Below are positions 16,178 through 24,640 of a DNA stretch of 64,000 nucleotides, one piece after another. Below the pieces are notes generated by a model. That model was not told where the DNA came from. It did not search any database and saw only the letters and a list, made by a program, of their open reading frames with translations. Numbering within the stretch: the stretch's first letter is position 1; each line of letters opens with the position of its first letter. Source of the DNA: Roseibacterium elongatum DSM 19469 (lineage in GTDB: Bacteria; Pseudomonadota; Alphaproteobacteria; Rhodobacterales; Rhodobacteraceae); assembly GCF_000590925.1 (NCBI RefSeq), contig NZ_CP004372.1:2709001-2773000 (forward strand), read 5' to 3'. Made by a program: the position numbers and the translations under genes.

Positions 16178-16920
16178 CCCGCGTCGAGCCCACGCGCCGG
16201 GTCAAGTCACTGGCGCTGCAATTGCTGTTCGAGATCGCCGATCAATGGACCGAAGGGCGCGCCTTCTGCGTGCAGGTGGGGGCCAATGATGGGGTCATCG
16301 CCGACCCGCTGAACCCGTTCCTGACCAAGCGCGGCTGGGGCGGCCTGCTGATGGAGCCCAACCCCCTCTATTTCCGGCGGGCCGAGGCGCTGCATGCCGA
16401 CAATGACCGCGTGACGGTGCGCAATATCGGCTGTTCGTCCGAACCGGGGACATTGCCGCTCTATCACCTTGGAGAGGCGCACGAGCATCTTTATCGCCGC
16501 AACGCGCGCGGCACGGCGTCGCTCGATCGCGCGTGGCTGCATGACGCGCTGGCCAAGGAAAGCGAGGTGTTCGACGAAAGCCATATCGCCGTGACCGAGG
16601 TGCAGCTTGACCGGCTGGATGACATCCTCGCCCGCGAGGGGGTCACGCGCGCCGATGTGCTGGTCATCGATGTCGAGGGGCACGAGGCCGAGGTGCTGGC
16701 GGGGCTGGACCTCTTGGCGCTGAACCCGGTTCTGGCGCGGGTCGAGTGCACCGACCGCAAGCGCACGCGGGCGCTGATGCCGGTGCTCGCCGCCGGGGGG
16801 CGCTCGGTCTACAAGATCGCGGGCGAATTGATCGCGCTGGCGCCCGAGTTGCGCGAGGCGATCGAGGTCGACCACCTGCTGCAGACGCTTGGCCTTGGGG
16901 CCTACACGGCCGAGGCATGA
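16174..16920 (+). CDS. FkbM-family methyltransferase
   Basis: 248 residues from a TTG overlapping the soxB stop. Motif I is FCVQVGANDGVIADP (near 30-45), then LLMEPNPLYFRRAE, and the post-core VLVIDVEGHEAEVLAGL near 160. This is the FkbM class I fold using S-adenosylmethionine. Members methylate sugars or polyketide-like products; the substrate is unknown. Its neighbour is a glycosyltransferase, suggesting a glycan. It lies inside the sox gene order without a visible promoter of its own. Confidence 0.88.
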   Translation: MTRVEPTRRVKSLALQLLFEIADQWTEGRAFCVQVGANDGVIADPLNPFLTKRGWGGLLMEPNPLYFRRAEALHADNDRVTVRNIGCSSEPGTLPLYHLGEAHEHLYRRNARGTASLDRAWLHDALAKESEVFDESHIAVTEVQLDRLDDILAREGVTRADVLVIDVEGHEAEVLAGLDLLALNPVLARVECTDRKRTRALMPVLAAGGRSVYKIAGELIALAPELREAIEVDHLLQTLGLGAYTAEA

Positions 16921-16942
16921 GCATGGGGCAGGGGGCCGGTCG

Positions 16943-17680
16943 ATGAACACGGTGGCGAAAAGCACGGTGGCGATCCCGCGCAGGCTGGCCCATATCTGGG
17001 TGGGCGACCGCCCCGCGCCCACGCATTGGATGCGGACCTGGCGGGACAAGCACCCCGATTGGGATTACACGCTTTATGACACGGCCTATCTGACGGGGCG
17101 GCGCTGGCGCAACCAGGCGCTGATCGCCGAGTATTTCCGGCGCGGGCGGCTGGAGGGTGTTGCCGATCTGATGCGCTACGAGATCCTGCACGAGCAGGGC
17201 GGGTTCATCCCCGGCGCAGATTTCGAATGCTTGCACCCCTGTGACGAGTTGTTCACCCGCCCGATCACCTATACCTGTTTCGAGACCTATCCTAAGAAAC
17301 GCTGCCGCATGACGCCTTACCTGGCCTCGGCCCCCGGCACCGACACGCTGACCCTGACGCTGGATGTGCTTGTGGACCGCTACGCCCAGGCCCCCGAGAC
17401 GGCGGAACAGCCCTGGATTTCGGTGGGAAACCTGTTCCTGCGCGACCTTCTCGATACGCATCGGGACCGGATGACACAGCTCGAGATCTTCGAGGCCTAC
17501 ACCTTCATCCCGCAACACAAGGACAAGCCGCGCTATGACGGGCCCGGCAAGGTCTATGCCGACCATCACTGGGGCACGACGCTGGACCGTTACGGCGCGG
17601 CGCCCGCGCGCTCGACACGCGATGACACGCTGGCCGCGCTGCAGGCCGCGCTGCCCGAGAGAAACGAGGTGACGAGATGA
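16943..17680 (+). CDS. GT32-like glycosyltransferase with altered DxD
   Basis: 245 residues. Start IPRRLAHIWVGDRPAP, then HPDWDYTLYD, and GVADLMRYEILHEQGGFIPGADFECL near residues 70-95. This is the OCH1/GT32 sugar-transferase pattern, but the metal-binding DxD (normally D-T-D-V-E-C) reads G-A-D-F-E-C, so the first Asp is missing. Activity may be changed or lost. It overlaps the next gene (ATGA) and follows the FkbM gene by 22 bases. The substrate is unknown. Confidence 0.8.
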   Translation: MNTVAKSTVAIPRRLAHIWVGDRPAPTHWMRTWRDKHPDWDYTLYDTAYLTGRRWRNQALIAEYFRRGRLEGVADLMRYEILHEQGGFIPGADFECLHPCDELFTRPITYTCFETYPKKRCRMTPYLASAPGTDTLTLTLDVLVDRYAQAPETAEQPWISVGNLFLRDLLDTHRDRMTQLEIFEAYTFIPQHKDKPRYDGPGKVYADHHWGTTLDRYGAAPARSTRDDTLAALQAALPERNEVTR

Positions 17681-18129
17681 TGAAATCCTATCTGGGCGAG
17701 GCGTTCGAACTGGCCTTTCAGGCCCATGCCGGCCAGGTGGACAAGGCGGGGCAGCCCTATGTCCTGCATCTGGTTCGCGTCGCCACAGCACTGTCGGACC
17801 GCGATGAACGGGTCGTGGCACTGCTGCATGATGTGCTCGAGGATACCGAGGTGAGTGCCGAGGATCTGGCGCTGCGCTTTCCACCCGATATCTGCGCGGC
17901 GGTCGAGGCGATCACCAAACGTCCGCACGAGGCCTATGAGGGCTATCTCGCGCGTGTGGCCGCCAACCCAATCAGCCTGGCGGTGAAACTGGCCGACATG
18001 GCCGACAATGCCGACCCCGCGCGGCTGGCCGCGCTTGACCCCGACGACCGCGCGCGGCTGCGCGAGAAATACGCGACTGCCCGAACCCTTCTGATCCAGC
18101 TTGCGGAGGCGCCCCATGCTGCTTCTTGA
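17677..18129 (+). CDS. HD-domain small alarmone hydrolase-like protein (MESH1/SpoT hydrolase type)
   Basis: 150 residues, equal to the hydrolase half of Rel/SpoT alone. Metal-binding residues are H31, H51-D52 (LLHDVLEDT) and D107 (VKLADMADN); HAGQVDKAGQPYVLH is the family opening. The synthetase and regulatory domains are absent. Known relatives cleave (p)ppGpp, or NADPH in animal MESH1; the substrate here is inferred only. Overlaps the glycosyltransferase stop at its start and soxD at its end, so it is translated as part of the sox cluster. Confidence 0.8.
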   Translation: MMKSYLGEAFELAFQAHAGQVDKAGQPYVLHLVRVATALSDRDERVVALLHDVLEDTEVSAEDLALRFPPDICAAVEAITKRPHEAYEGYLARVAANPISLAVKLADMADNADPARLAALDPDDRARLREKYATARTLLIQLAEAPHAAS

Positions 18130-18436
18130 ATGCCCCTATTGCGGCGTGAGTGCCGAGGAAACCGAGCTCAGCCCCGGCGGCGAGGCGCATCTTAAACGCT
18201 TCGGCCCCGGCAGCACGGATGAGCAGTTCGAGGATTACCTCTTCCTGCGTCCGAACGTGAAGGGTGTGCATTTCGAGCGTTGGCGCCACGCCCATGGCTG
18301 CGGCAAGTGGTTCTTGGCCGCGCGCGACACCGCCACGCTTGAGGTGTTCGGCACCTATTCGGCGCAGACGACCGAACCCCCGCAACATATCCTCGACGCG
18401 ATCCGCGCCAAACGTCCCGACTGGAGCCAGCCATGA
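18116..18436 (+). CDS. soxD: Sarcosine oxidase, delta subunit
   Basis: 106 residues with the zinc-binding CPYCG (near 6-10) and HAHGCGKWF near 60, the SoxD pattern. The ending FGTYSAQTTEPP is typical. The ATG lies inside the 3' end of the alarmone hydrolase-like gene, and the stop overlaps soxA by four bases. It is a structural subunit of the heterotetramer. Confidence 0.95.
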   Translation: MLLLECPYCGVSAEETELSPGGEAHLKRFGPGSTDEQFEDYLFLRPNVKGVHFERWRHAHGCGKWFLAARDTATLEVFGTYSAQTTEPPQHILDAIRAKRPDWSQP

Positions 18437-21400
18437 GCACCCGTCTGTCCACCGGCGGTCGCCTGATCGACCGCGATACGCAACTGAGTTTCACCTTCAA
18501 CGGCAAGCGGTTGCACGGGTTTCAGGGCGATACACTCGCCTCGGCCCTGCTCGCCAATGGTCAAAGCATCATGGGCCGGTCTTTCAAGTATCACCGCCCG
18601 CGCGGGGTCATGACCTCGGGGGCCGAGGAACCCAACGCGCTTGTGGGCCTTGGCACGGGGGCGCGGTTCGAGCCGAACCAACGCGCCACCACGACCGAAC
18701 TGTTCGACGGGCTGAGTGCCGAAAGCCAGAACCACTGGCCCAGCCTGGAATGGGACATCGGCGAGGTGAACGCGGCGCTGTCGCGACTGCTGCCCGCGGG
18801 GTTCTACTACAAGACCTTCATCCATCCGCGCCCCTTCTGGAAACACGTGTTCGAGCCCGTCATCCGCCAGTCCGCGGGTCTGGGCAAGGCACCGAAAGAG
18901 CGTGACGCCGATCGCTACGAGCATTTCTACGCCCATGTGGACGTGGTGATCGCGGGGGGCGGCATAGCCGGGCTGCAAGCTGCGTTGGACGCGGGGCGCG
19001 CCGGGGCCAAGGTGCTGCTCTGCGAGCAGACCGCCCATTGGGGCGGGCGCGCACCGGTCGATGGGGTGAGCATCAATGGCGATCCGGCTGATAGCTGGAT
19101 CGACGCCACCCTGGCCGAGTTGGCCGTGTTGGAGAATGTCCACCTGCGCCCGCGCACCATGATCGCGGGGGTCTACGATCACGGCTATGTCCTGGGCTAC
19201 GAGCGTGTGGCCGATCACACGCCCGAGGCCGACGCGCCGCGCCACCGGTTGTGGCGCATCCGCGCGAAACAGGTGATCTCGGCCACCGGCGCGCTGGAAC
19301 GCCCGCTCAGCTTTCCCGGCAATGACAAGCCGGGCGTGATGCTGGCCAGCGCCTTGCGCGACTACATTGTCAATTGGGGCGTCAGCGCCGGCGACCGCAC
19401 GGTGATCGTCACCAACAATGACGACGCCTATCGCACCGCCATCGCGATCAGGCAGGCGGGTCTGGACGTGCCCTGCATCGTCGATGCGCGCGCGCAGGCC
19501 GATGGCCCGCTGCCGGATCAGGCCCGCGCGCTTGGGATCGCGGTCAAGACCGGCATGGGGATCGCCGGGGTCAAGGGCTTGCGCGGTGTCGTGGCGGTGC
19601 AGCTTTGCCGACAAGAGGGCGAAGGCGCGGTGATCGAGGAGGTCGTCTGCGACGCGGTCGCCATGTCGGGCGGCTGGTCGCCGGTGGTGCATCTGTGGTC
19701 CCATTGCGGGGGCAAGCTGACCTGGGACGAGGCCGGGGCCTTCTTCCGCCCCGATCACACCCGCCCGCCGACCGGCCATGACGGGGCCGGGTTCGTCACC
19801 TGCGTGGGCGCATCGGACGGGGCGCTGCAGGCCGCCGAGGTGCTGGCATCCGCCAGCGCCGCCACCCGCGATGTGATGACGTCGCTGGGAAAGGCCGCGC
19901 CGAACGCCGATGTGGCGCAGGCCGATGCCCCGCCGGAACGGCCCCTGATGCCGGTCTGGATGATGCCGCAGGGCGCGGGGCCAAAAAAACGCGCCAAGAT
20001 GTGGCTCGATTTCCAGAACGACGTGAAGGTCTCGGATGTGCAACTGGCTGCGCGCGAGGGCTATGAAAGCGTCGAACACACCAAGCGCTACACCACGCTT
20101 GGCATGGCGACCGATCAGGGCAAGCTGAGCAACATCAACGGATTGGCCATTCTGGCGGGCGAGTTGAACGCCCCCATCCCGCAGGTCGGCACCACCACCT
20201 TCCGCCCGCCCTATACGCCCATTTCCATGGGGGCGATCGCAGGCGAGGCGCGCGGCGATGTCTTCCAGCCCTTACGCCGCACGCCAATGCAGGATTGGCA
20301 CGAGGCCAATGGCGCGCATTTCGAGCCGGTCGGCCAGTGGCGGCGGCCCTATTGCTTCCCCCGTGCGGGCGAGAGCCACCGGCAGGCCGTCAATCGCGAG
20401 ATCACGGCGACGCGGACGTCGCTCGGGCTGCTCGATGCCTCGACCCTTGGCAAGATCATCGTCAAGGGGCCGGATGCGGGCCGCTTCATGGATATGCTCT
20501 ACACCAACATGATGAGCACGCTGAAACCGGGCAAATGCCGCTATGGCCTGATGTGCTCGGAAAACGGGTTCCTGATGGATGACGGCGTGGTGGCGCGACT
20601 GGATGAGGATACGTTCCTGTGCCACACCACCACCGGCGGCGCCGAGGCTGTCCACGCCCATATGGAGGACTGGCTGCAATGCGAGTGGTGGGACTGGCAG
20701 GTCTACACTGCCAATGTCACCGAACAATGGGCGCAGGTCGCCGTGGTCGGCCCGAATGCCCAGAAGGTGCTGCAAGAGCTGGGCGGTGACATCGACCTGT
20801 CGAAAGACGCGCTGCCCTTCATGTCTTGGGCCGAGGGCAAGCTGGGCGCGTTCGACGCCCGCGTTTTCCGCATCTCCTTCTCGGGGGAGCTGAGCTTCGA
20901 GGTTGCGGTGCCGGCCAGCCAGGGCCGCGCGCTTTGGGACGCGCTGCTGGAGGCCGGGGCCGCCTTCGACGCCACACCCTACGGCACCGAGGCGCTGCAC
21001 GTGATGCGGGCCGAAAAGGGCTTCATCATGATCGGCGATGAAAGCGACGGCACCGTGATCCCGCAGGATCTTGGCCTCGACTGGGCGATCTCGAAGAAGA
21101 AGGACGATTTCCTTGGCAAACGCGCGCAGCAGCGCAGCCATATGACCAAACCCACCCGCTGGAAACTGGTGGGCCTGGAGACGCTGAACGGCTCGGTCCT
21201 GCCCGATGGCAGCTACGCGCTGGCCGAGGGGGTCAATGCGAACGGGCAGGGCAACACGCAAGGGCGCGTGACCTCGACCTACTATTCGCCGACCTTGGGC
21301 AAGGGTATCGCCATGGGTCTGGTCCTGAACGGTCCCGACCGCATGGGCGAGGTGCTTGAGTTCAACACCACCGCAAAAACCGTCAAGGGCGAGGCGCCTA

Positions 21401-21468
21401 AAACCATCAAGGCGCGCATCGTCAGCCCGGTCTTTTATGACCCCGAGGGGGAGAAGCAGAATGTCTGA
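18433..21468 (+). CDS. soxA: Sarcosine oxidase, alpha subunit
   Basis: 1011 residues, the usual length. The N-terminal domain (about 1-150; FNGKRLHGFQGDTLASALLANG) is ferredoxin-like. An NAD-binding fold starts at about 172 (DVVIAGGGIAGLQAALDAG). The C-terminal third (about 610-1000) is the aminomethyltransferase (GCV_T-type) folate-binding domain with its barrel. The enzyme channels the methyl group to tetrahydrofolate as methylene-THF. Overlaps soxD upstream and soxG by eight bases downstream. Confidence 0.96.
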   Translation: MSTRLSTGGRLIDRDTQLSFTFNGKRLHGFQGDTLASALLANGQSIMGRSFKYHRPRGVMTSGAEEPNALVGLGTGARFEPNQRATTTELFDGLSAESQNHWPSLEWDIGEVNAALSRLLPAGFYYKTFIHPRPFWKHVFEPVIRQSAGLGKAPKERDADRYEHFYAHVDVVIAGGGIAGLQAALDAGRAGAKVLLCEQTAHWGGRAPVDGVSINGDPADSWIDATLAELAVLENVHLRPRTMIAGVYDHGYVLGYERVADHTPEADAPRHRLWRIRAKQVISATGALERPLSFPGNDKPGVMLASALRDYIVNWGVSAGDRTVIVTNNDDAYRTAIAIRQAGLDVPCIVDARAQADGPLPDQARALGIAVKTGMGIAGVKGLRGVVAVQLCRQEGEGAVIEEVVCDAVAMSGGWSPVVHLWSHCGGKLTWDEAGAFFRPDHTRPPTGHDGAGFVTCVGASDGALQAAEVLASASAATRDVMTSLGKAAPNADVAQADAPPERPLMPVWMMPQGAGPKKRAKMWLDFQNDVKVSDVQLAAREGYESVEHTKRYTTLGMATDQGKLSNINGLAILAGELNAPIPQVGTTTFRPPYTPISMGAIAGEARGDVFQPLRRTPMQDWHEANGAHFEPVGQWRRPYCFPRAGESHRQAVNREITATRTSLGLLDASTLGKIIVKGPDAGRFMDMLYTNMMSTLKPGKCRYGLMCSENGFLMDDGVVARLDEDTFLCHTTTGGAEAVHAHMEDWLQCEWWDWQVYTANVTEQWAQVAVVGPNAQKVLQELGGDIDLSKDALPFMSWAEGKLGAFDARVFRISFSGELSFEVAVPASQGRALWDALLEAGAAFDATPYGTEALHVMRAEKGFIMIGDESDGTVIPQDLGLDWAISKKKDDFLGKRAQQRSHMTKPTRWKLVGLETLNGSVLPDGSYALAEGVNANGQGNTQGRVTSTYYSPTLGKGIAMGLVLNGPDRMGEVLEFNTTAKTVKGEAPKTIKARIVSPVFYDPEGEKQNV

Positions 21469-22027
21469 TCTGGCGAGCGCAATGCCCGGCGCCGACGCGC
21501 AAGGGTTGGTCACGATCCGCGAGGCGGGTCTTGTGGGCATGGTCACGTTTCGCGGCGATCTGTCGGCGGCGGCCACGAAAAAGGCCGTGAAATCCGCCAC
21601 CGGCTGCGACATGCCCGAACGGCGTGGCGTCGTGACCGCGGGCGACAACGGCGTGGCGTGGATGTCGCCCGATGAGCTGCTTGTGATCTGCCCGCATGAC
21701 CTCGCCGAGCGGGTCGCGGCAGACCTGTCCGAGGCGATGGGCGAGGCGCATAACCTCGCGCTGAACGTCTCGGACGTCCGCGCGGTCTTCGAGGTCACCG
21801 GTCCCGCGTGGCGCGACGTGCTGGCCAAGGTGACCCCTGCCGACCTGTCGCGCGACGTGTTCGGGCCGGGCGAAATGCGGCGCACGCGCATGGCGCAGGT
21901 GGCCGCGGCGGTCTGGATGACCGGCGACGACACCGTGCGCGTGATCTGTTTCCGCTCGGTCGCGCGCTACATGTTCGACCTGCTGGCGCTTTCGGCGCAA
22001 GAGGGCGGCGCGGTCGGCTATCACTGA
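21461..22027 (+). CDS. soxG: Sarcosine oxidase, gamma subunit
   Basis: 188 residues, matching SoxG: LVTIREAGLVGMVTFRGDL near the start, WMSPDELLVICP, and VADLSEAMGEAHNLALNVSDVRAVFEV. It is the structural subunit of the heterotetrameric oxidase. Starts within soxA (eight-base overlap) and is the last gene of the operon. Confidence 0.93.
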   Translation: MSDLASAMPGADAQGLVTIREAGLVGMVTFRGDLSAAATKKAVKSATGCDMPERRGVVTAGDNGVAWMSPDELLVICPHDLAERVAADLSEAMGEAHNLALNVSDVRAVFEVTGPAWRDVLAKVTPADLSRDVFGPGEMRRTRMAQVAAAVWMTGDDTVRVICFRSVARYMFDLLALSAQEGGAVGYH

Positions 22028-22097
22028 CGCCGCCACCAAGGGCGATCACGGCGAAGTCCCGCAGAAAACTCGGGATTCCGTGGCATACAGCAGGCCC

Positions 22098-22118
22098 ATG
22101 GGGTTGACGAAACCCCAT
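22098..22118. promoter_or_regulatory. Perfect inverted repeat upstream of sodB
   Basis: ATGGGGTT-GACGA-AACCCCAT, an eight-base perfect inverted repeat 50 bases before the sodB ATG. It may be an operator or a 5' leader hairpin. No matching regulator was identified. Confidence 0.45.
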
Positions 22119-22168
22119 TGCGACCTCCATCTCAAGGCCAAGCACAAACCGCAGAACAGGGGGCCCAG

Positions 22169-22777
22169 ATGGCTTTTGAACTTCCCGATCTTCCTTACGC
22201 CCATGACGCGCTGGCCGATCTCGGCATGTCGGCCGAGACGCTGGAATACCACCACGACCTGCACCACAAGGCCTATGTCGACAACGGCAACAAGCTGATC
22301 GCGGGCACCGAGTGGGAAGGCAAATCGGTCGAAGAGATCATCACCGGCACCTACCAGGCGGGCGCCGTGGCCCAGAACGGCATCTTCAACAACGCTTCGC
22401 AGCACTGGAACCACGTCCAGTTCTGGGAAATGATGGGCCCCGGCCAGACCGGCATGCCCGGCGAGCTGGAAGCCGCGATCACCGAAAGCTTCGGCTCGGT
22501 CGACAAATTCAAGGACGACTTCGCCGCCGCGGGCGCGGGCCAGTTCGGCTCGGGCTGGTGCTGGCTGGTCAAGGACAGCGACGGCAGTCTCAAGGTCACC
22601 AAGACCGAGAACGGCGTGAACCCGCTCTGCTTCGGGCAGACCGCGCTTCTGGGCTGCGATGTGTGGGAACATTCCTACTACATCGATTTCCGCAACAAGC
22701 GCCCCGCCTACCTGTCGAACTTCCTCGACAAGCTGGTGAACTGGGAAAACGTGGCCGCGCGCCTCGCCGCGGCCTGA
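22169..22777 (+). CDS. sodB: Superoxide dismutase, Fe/Mn type
   Basis: 202 residues, complete. Metal ligands fall in YHHDLHHKAYV, SQHWNHVQFW and the diagnostic CDVWEHSYYIDF. QNGIFNNASQHWNH and GSGWCWLV are typical; the early FELPDLPYAHDAL matches the iron-type sequences. It converts superoxide to hydrogen peroxide and oxygen in the cytoplasm. The ATG at 22169 follows GGGGGCCCAG. A strong terminator closes it as a single-gene unit. Confidence 0.96.
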   Translation: MAFELPDLPYAHDALADLGMSAETLEYHHDLHHKAYVDNGNKLIAGTEWEGKSVEEIITGTYQAGAVAQNGIFNNASQHWNHVQFWEMMGPGQTGMPGELEAAITESFGSVDKFKDDFAAAGAGQFGSGWCWLVKDSDGSLKVTKTENGVNPLCFGQTALLGCDVWEHSYYIDFRNKRPAYLSNFLDKLVNWENVAARLAAA

Positions 22778-22797
22778 TCCGCAACCGACACGCTTGG

Positions 22798-22826
22798 AAA
22801 GGCCCGCTTCGGCGGGCCTTTTTCGT
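22798..22826 (+). terminator. Intrinsic terminator after sodB
   Basis: AAAGGCCCGC-TTCG-GCGGGCCTTT followed by TTC and TTT: an extra-stable UUCG-type loop with a T-run. Confidence 0.93.
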
Positions 22827-22856
22827 TTCGGTATCGGACTGGCGCGATGGTAGTCT

Positions 22857-22882
22857 GGAACAAGGCCGGGCGGGCCTGCGTT
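22857..22882 (+). promoter_or_regulatory. EcfG-type promoter for the 22912-23651 pair
   Basis: GGAAC (22857-22861), 17 bases, CGTT (22879-22882), 29 bases before the ATG at 22912. It lies 15 kb from the ecfG locus. Confidence 0.8.
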
Positions 22883-22911
22883 TTTGCCATGAACGCAAAA
22901 AGGAGGACATC

Positions 22912-23142
22912 ATGGCAGAGCGCGCGAAATCAAAGGACGGGCGCAGCGAAACCCGCGAGATCATCGGCGAGGTGGACAAGGCGCCGTCGTTTCAGGGGCG
23001 CGATGGCGGGGATCTGACCCGCAAGACCGCGACCAAGGACGAGATGAAACGCGACCATGACGGCCGCTTTGGCGCCACCCGCGCCACCAAATCCGACGAG
23101 GACCGCCCCGGCACGGACAATCTCGGCGAAAGGAACAAATGA
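22912..23142 (+). CDS. Small hydrophilic stress protein
   Basis: 76 residues, highly charged, no membrane segment and no aromatic core; probably disordered (KDGRSETREIIGEVDKAP, KRDHDGRFGATRATKSDEDR). No family recognised. AAAAAGGAGG precedes the ATG. It follows an EcfG promoter and overlaps the host-attachment gene by four bases, so it belongs to the stress regulon by position. Confidence 0.72.
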   Translation: MAERAKSKDGRSETREIIGEVDKAPSFQGRDGGDLTRKTATKDEMKRDHDGRFGATRATKSDEDRPGTDNLGERNK

Positions 23143-23651
23143 TGGCTGACCCTTCGATGACACCCACCCCCGTCGAGCAGGTGCGCAAGAACCCCTCGCC
23201 GCTGACCAACGGCACCTGGGTTCTGGTGGCCGATGGCGAAAAGGCGCTTCTGCTGGAAAACATCGGCGATGCCGATTATCCGCAACTGGAAGTCCGCCGA
23301 GAGGACGAACAGGACAACCCCAAGACGGCCGAGCAGGGCACGGACAAGCCGGGGCGCTTCAATGACGGCCCCAATGTCCAGCGCTCCGCGGTCGAGGAAA
23401 CCGACTGGCATCGCCTCGAGCAGATGCGCTTTGCCGACGATCTGGCCGACATGCTGTACAAACGCGCCCATGCCCACGGGTTCAAACGGCTGATCATCGC
23501 CGCCAGCCCGAAAATCCTGGGCGAATTGCGCCACCAGATGCACAAGGAAGTCGCCGACAAGGTCGTGGGCGAGGTCGACAAGACCCTGACCAATCATCCG
23601 GTGGACGACATGGCCAGACATATCGCCGAGGCGTTGATCCCGTCCGACTGA
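23139..23651 (+). CDS. Host-attachment (PF10116/baeRF-like) family protein
   Basis: 170 residues. Start of the domain NGTWVLVADGEKALLLEN near residue 23, the middle KPGRFNDGPNVQRSAVEETDWHRLE, and the end LIIAASPKILGELRHQMHKEV. This is the family first named after a plant-attachment locus; it is related to the archaeal-type release factor fold (baeRF), and some members act on stalled ribosomes. Second gene of an EcfG-driven pair. Confidence 0.82.
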   Translation: MMADPSMTPTPVEQVRKNPSPLTNGTWVLVADGEKALLLENIGDADYPQLEVRREDEQDNPKTAEQGTDKPGRFNDGPNVQRSAVEETDWHRLEQMRFADDLADMLYKRAHAHGFKRLIIAASPKILGELRHQMHKEVADKVVGEVDKTLTNHPVDDMARHIAEALIPSD

Positions 23652-23722
23652 CCCCAACGCGCCGCGCCGCGGGCGCGCGGCGCCTTGTTGACCGCCCCGA
23701 CAAAGCGTGAAAAGTCGCGGGC

Positions 23723-24640
23723 ATGCCCGATGCCGCGTCTCCCCCTTCCGCATCGCCTGCGCGCTTTGGTGCCGCGGGCCGCGGGGTGGCGGCGCTGGTG
23801 CTGGCCTGCGTCATCTGGGGGCTGTCGCCGCTCTTTTATGAGTTGCTGGCGCACATTCCCCCGCAAGAGGTGCTGGCCCATCGCACGGTCTGGTCGCTGA
23901 TCGTCTTTGCCGGGGTTCTGGCCCTGCAAAGCCGCCTGCGTGAGGTGCCGCGCGCCCTTGGCGGCCTGCGGCCCGCCCTGGCCGTGGCGGCGGCGGCGGC
24001 GATGATCTCGATCAACTGGTTTCTTTTCATATTCGCCATTCAGGCCGGACGCACGGTCGAGGCGTCGCTTGGCTACTACATTTTTCCACTCGTCGCGGTT
24101 CTGATCGGCGCGGTCATCCTGCGCGAGGGGCTCTGCCGCGCGCAAATGCTGGCCGTGACGTTGGCCGCCAGCGCGGTGATCGTGCTGACCGTCGGCCTTG
24201 GCGCCGCGCCGTGGATATCGCTGACGCTGGCCGTGACCTTCGGCATCTACGGATTGTTGAAACGCATGGTCGCTGCCGGGCCGGTCGTGTCGGTCACGGC
24301 CGAGGTGCTGATCCTGCTGCCCATCGCCGTGGCCTATCTGGCCTGGCTGGGGGCCGGGGCGGGGGCCTTTGGTCAGTCCCTAGGTGACAGCCTGCTGTTG
24401 ATCGCCTCGGGGCCGATGACGGCGACACCGCTCATCCTGTTTTCCTACGCCACCAAACGCGTGGCGATGGCGACCGTGGGTCTGGTGCAATACCTCAATC
24501 CGACCCTGCAATTCGCCACTGCGGCCCTGATCCTGGGCGAGGTCGTGACGCCGTGGCACATGATCGCGTTTCCGATCATCTGGGTTGCCCTGGCGATCTA
24601 TTCCTGGGCGACGCTCAGGCAGGCGCGCGCACCGCGCTGA
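23723..24640 (+). CDS. rarD: RarD-type EamA/DMT family permease
   Basis: 305 residues, ten predicted helices. CVIWGLSPLFYELLAHIPPQEVLAHRTVWS is the RarD opening and INWFLFIFAIQAGRTVEASLGYY its second conserved block. The family exports small metabolites; the substrate is unknown. The 3' end overlaps the oppositely oriented LOG gene by 26 bases. Confidence 0.9.
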   Translation: MPDAASPPSASPARFGAAGRGVAALVLACVIWGLSPLFYELLAHIPPQEVLAHRTVWSLIVFAGVLALQSRLREVPRALGGLRPALAVAAAAAMISINWFLFIFAIQAGRTVEASLGYYIFPLVAVLIGAVILREGLCRAQMLAVTLAASAVIVLTVGLGAAPWISLTLAVTFGIYGLLKRMVAAGPVVSVTAEVLILLPIAVAYLAWLGAGAGAFGQSLGDSLLLIASGPMTATPLILFSYATKRVAMATVGLVQYLNPTLQFATAALILGEVVTPWHMIAFPIIWVALAIYSWATLRQARAPR

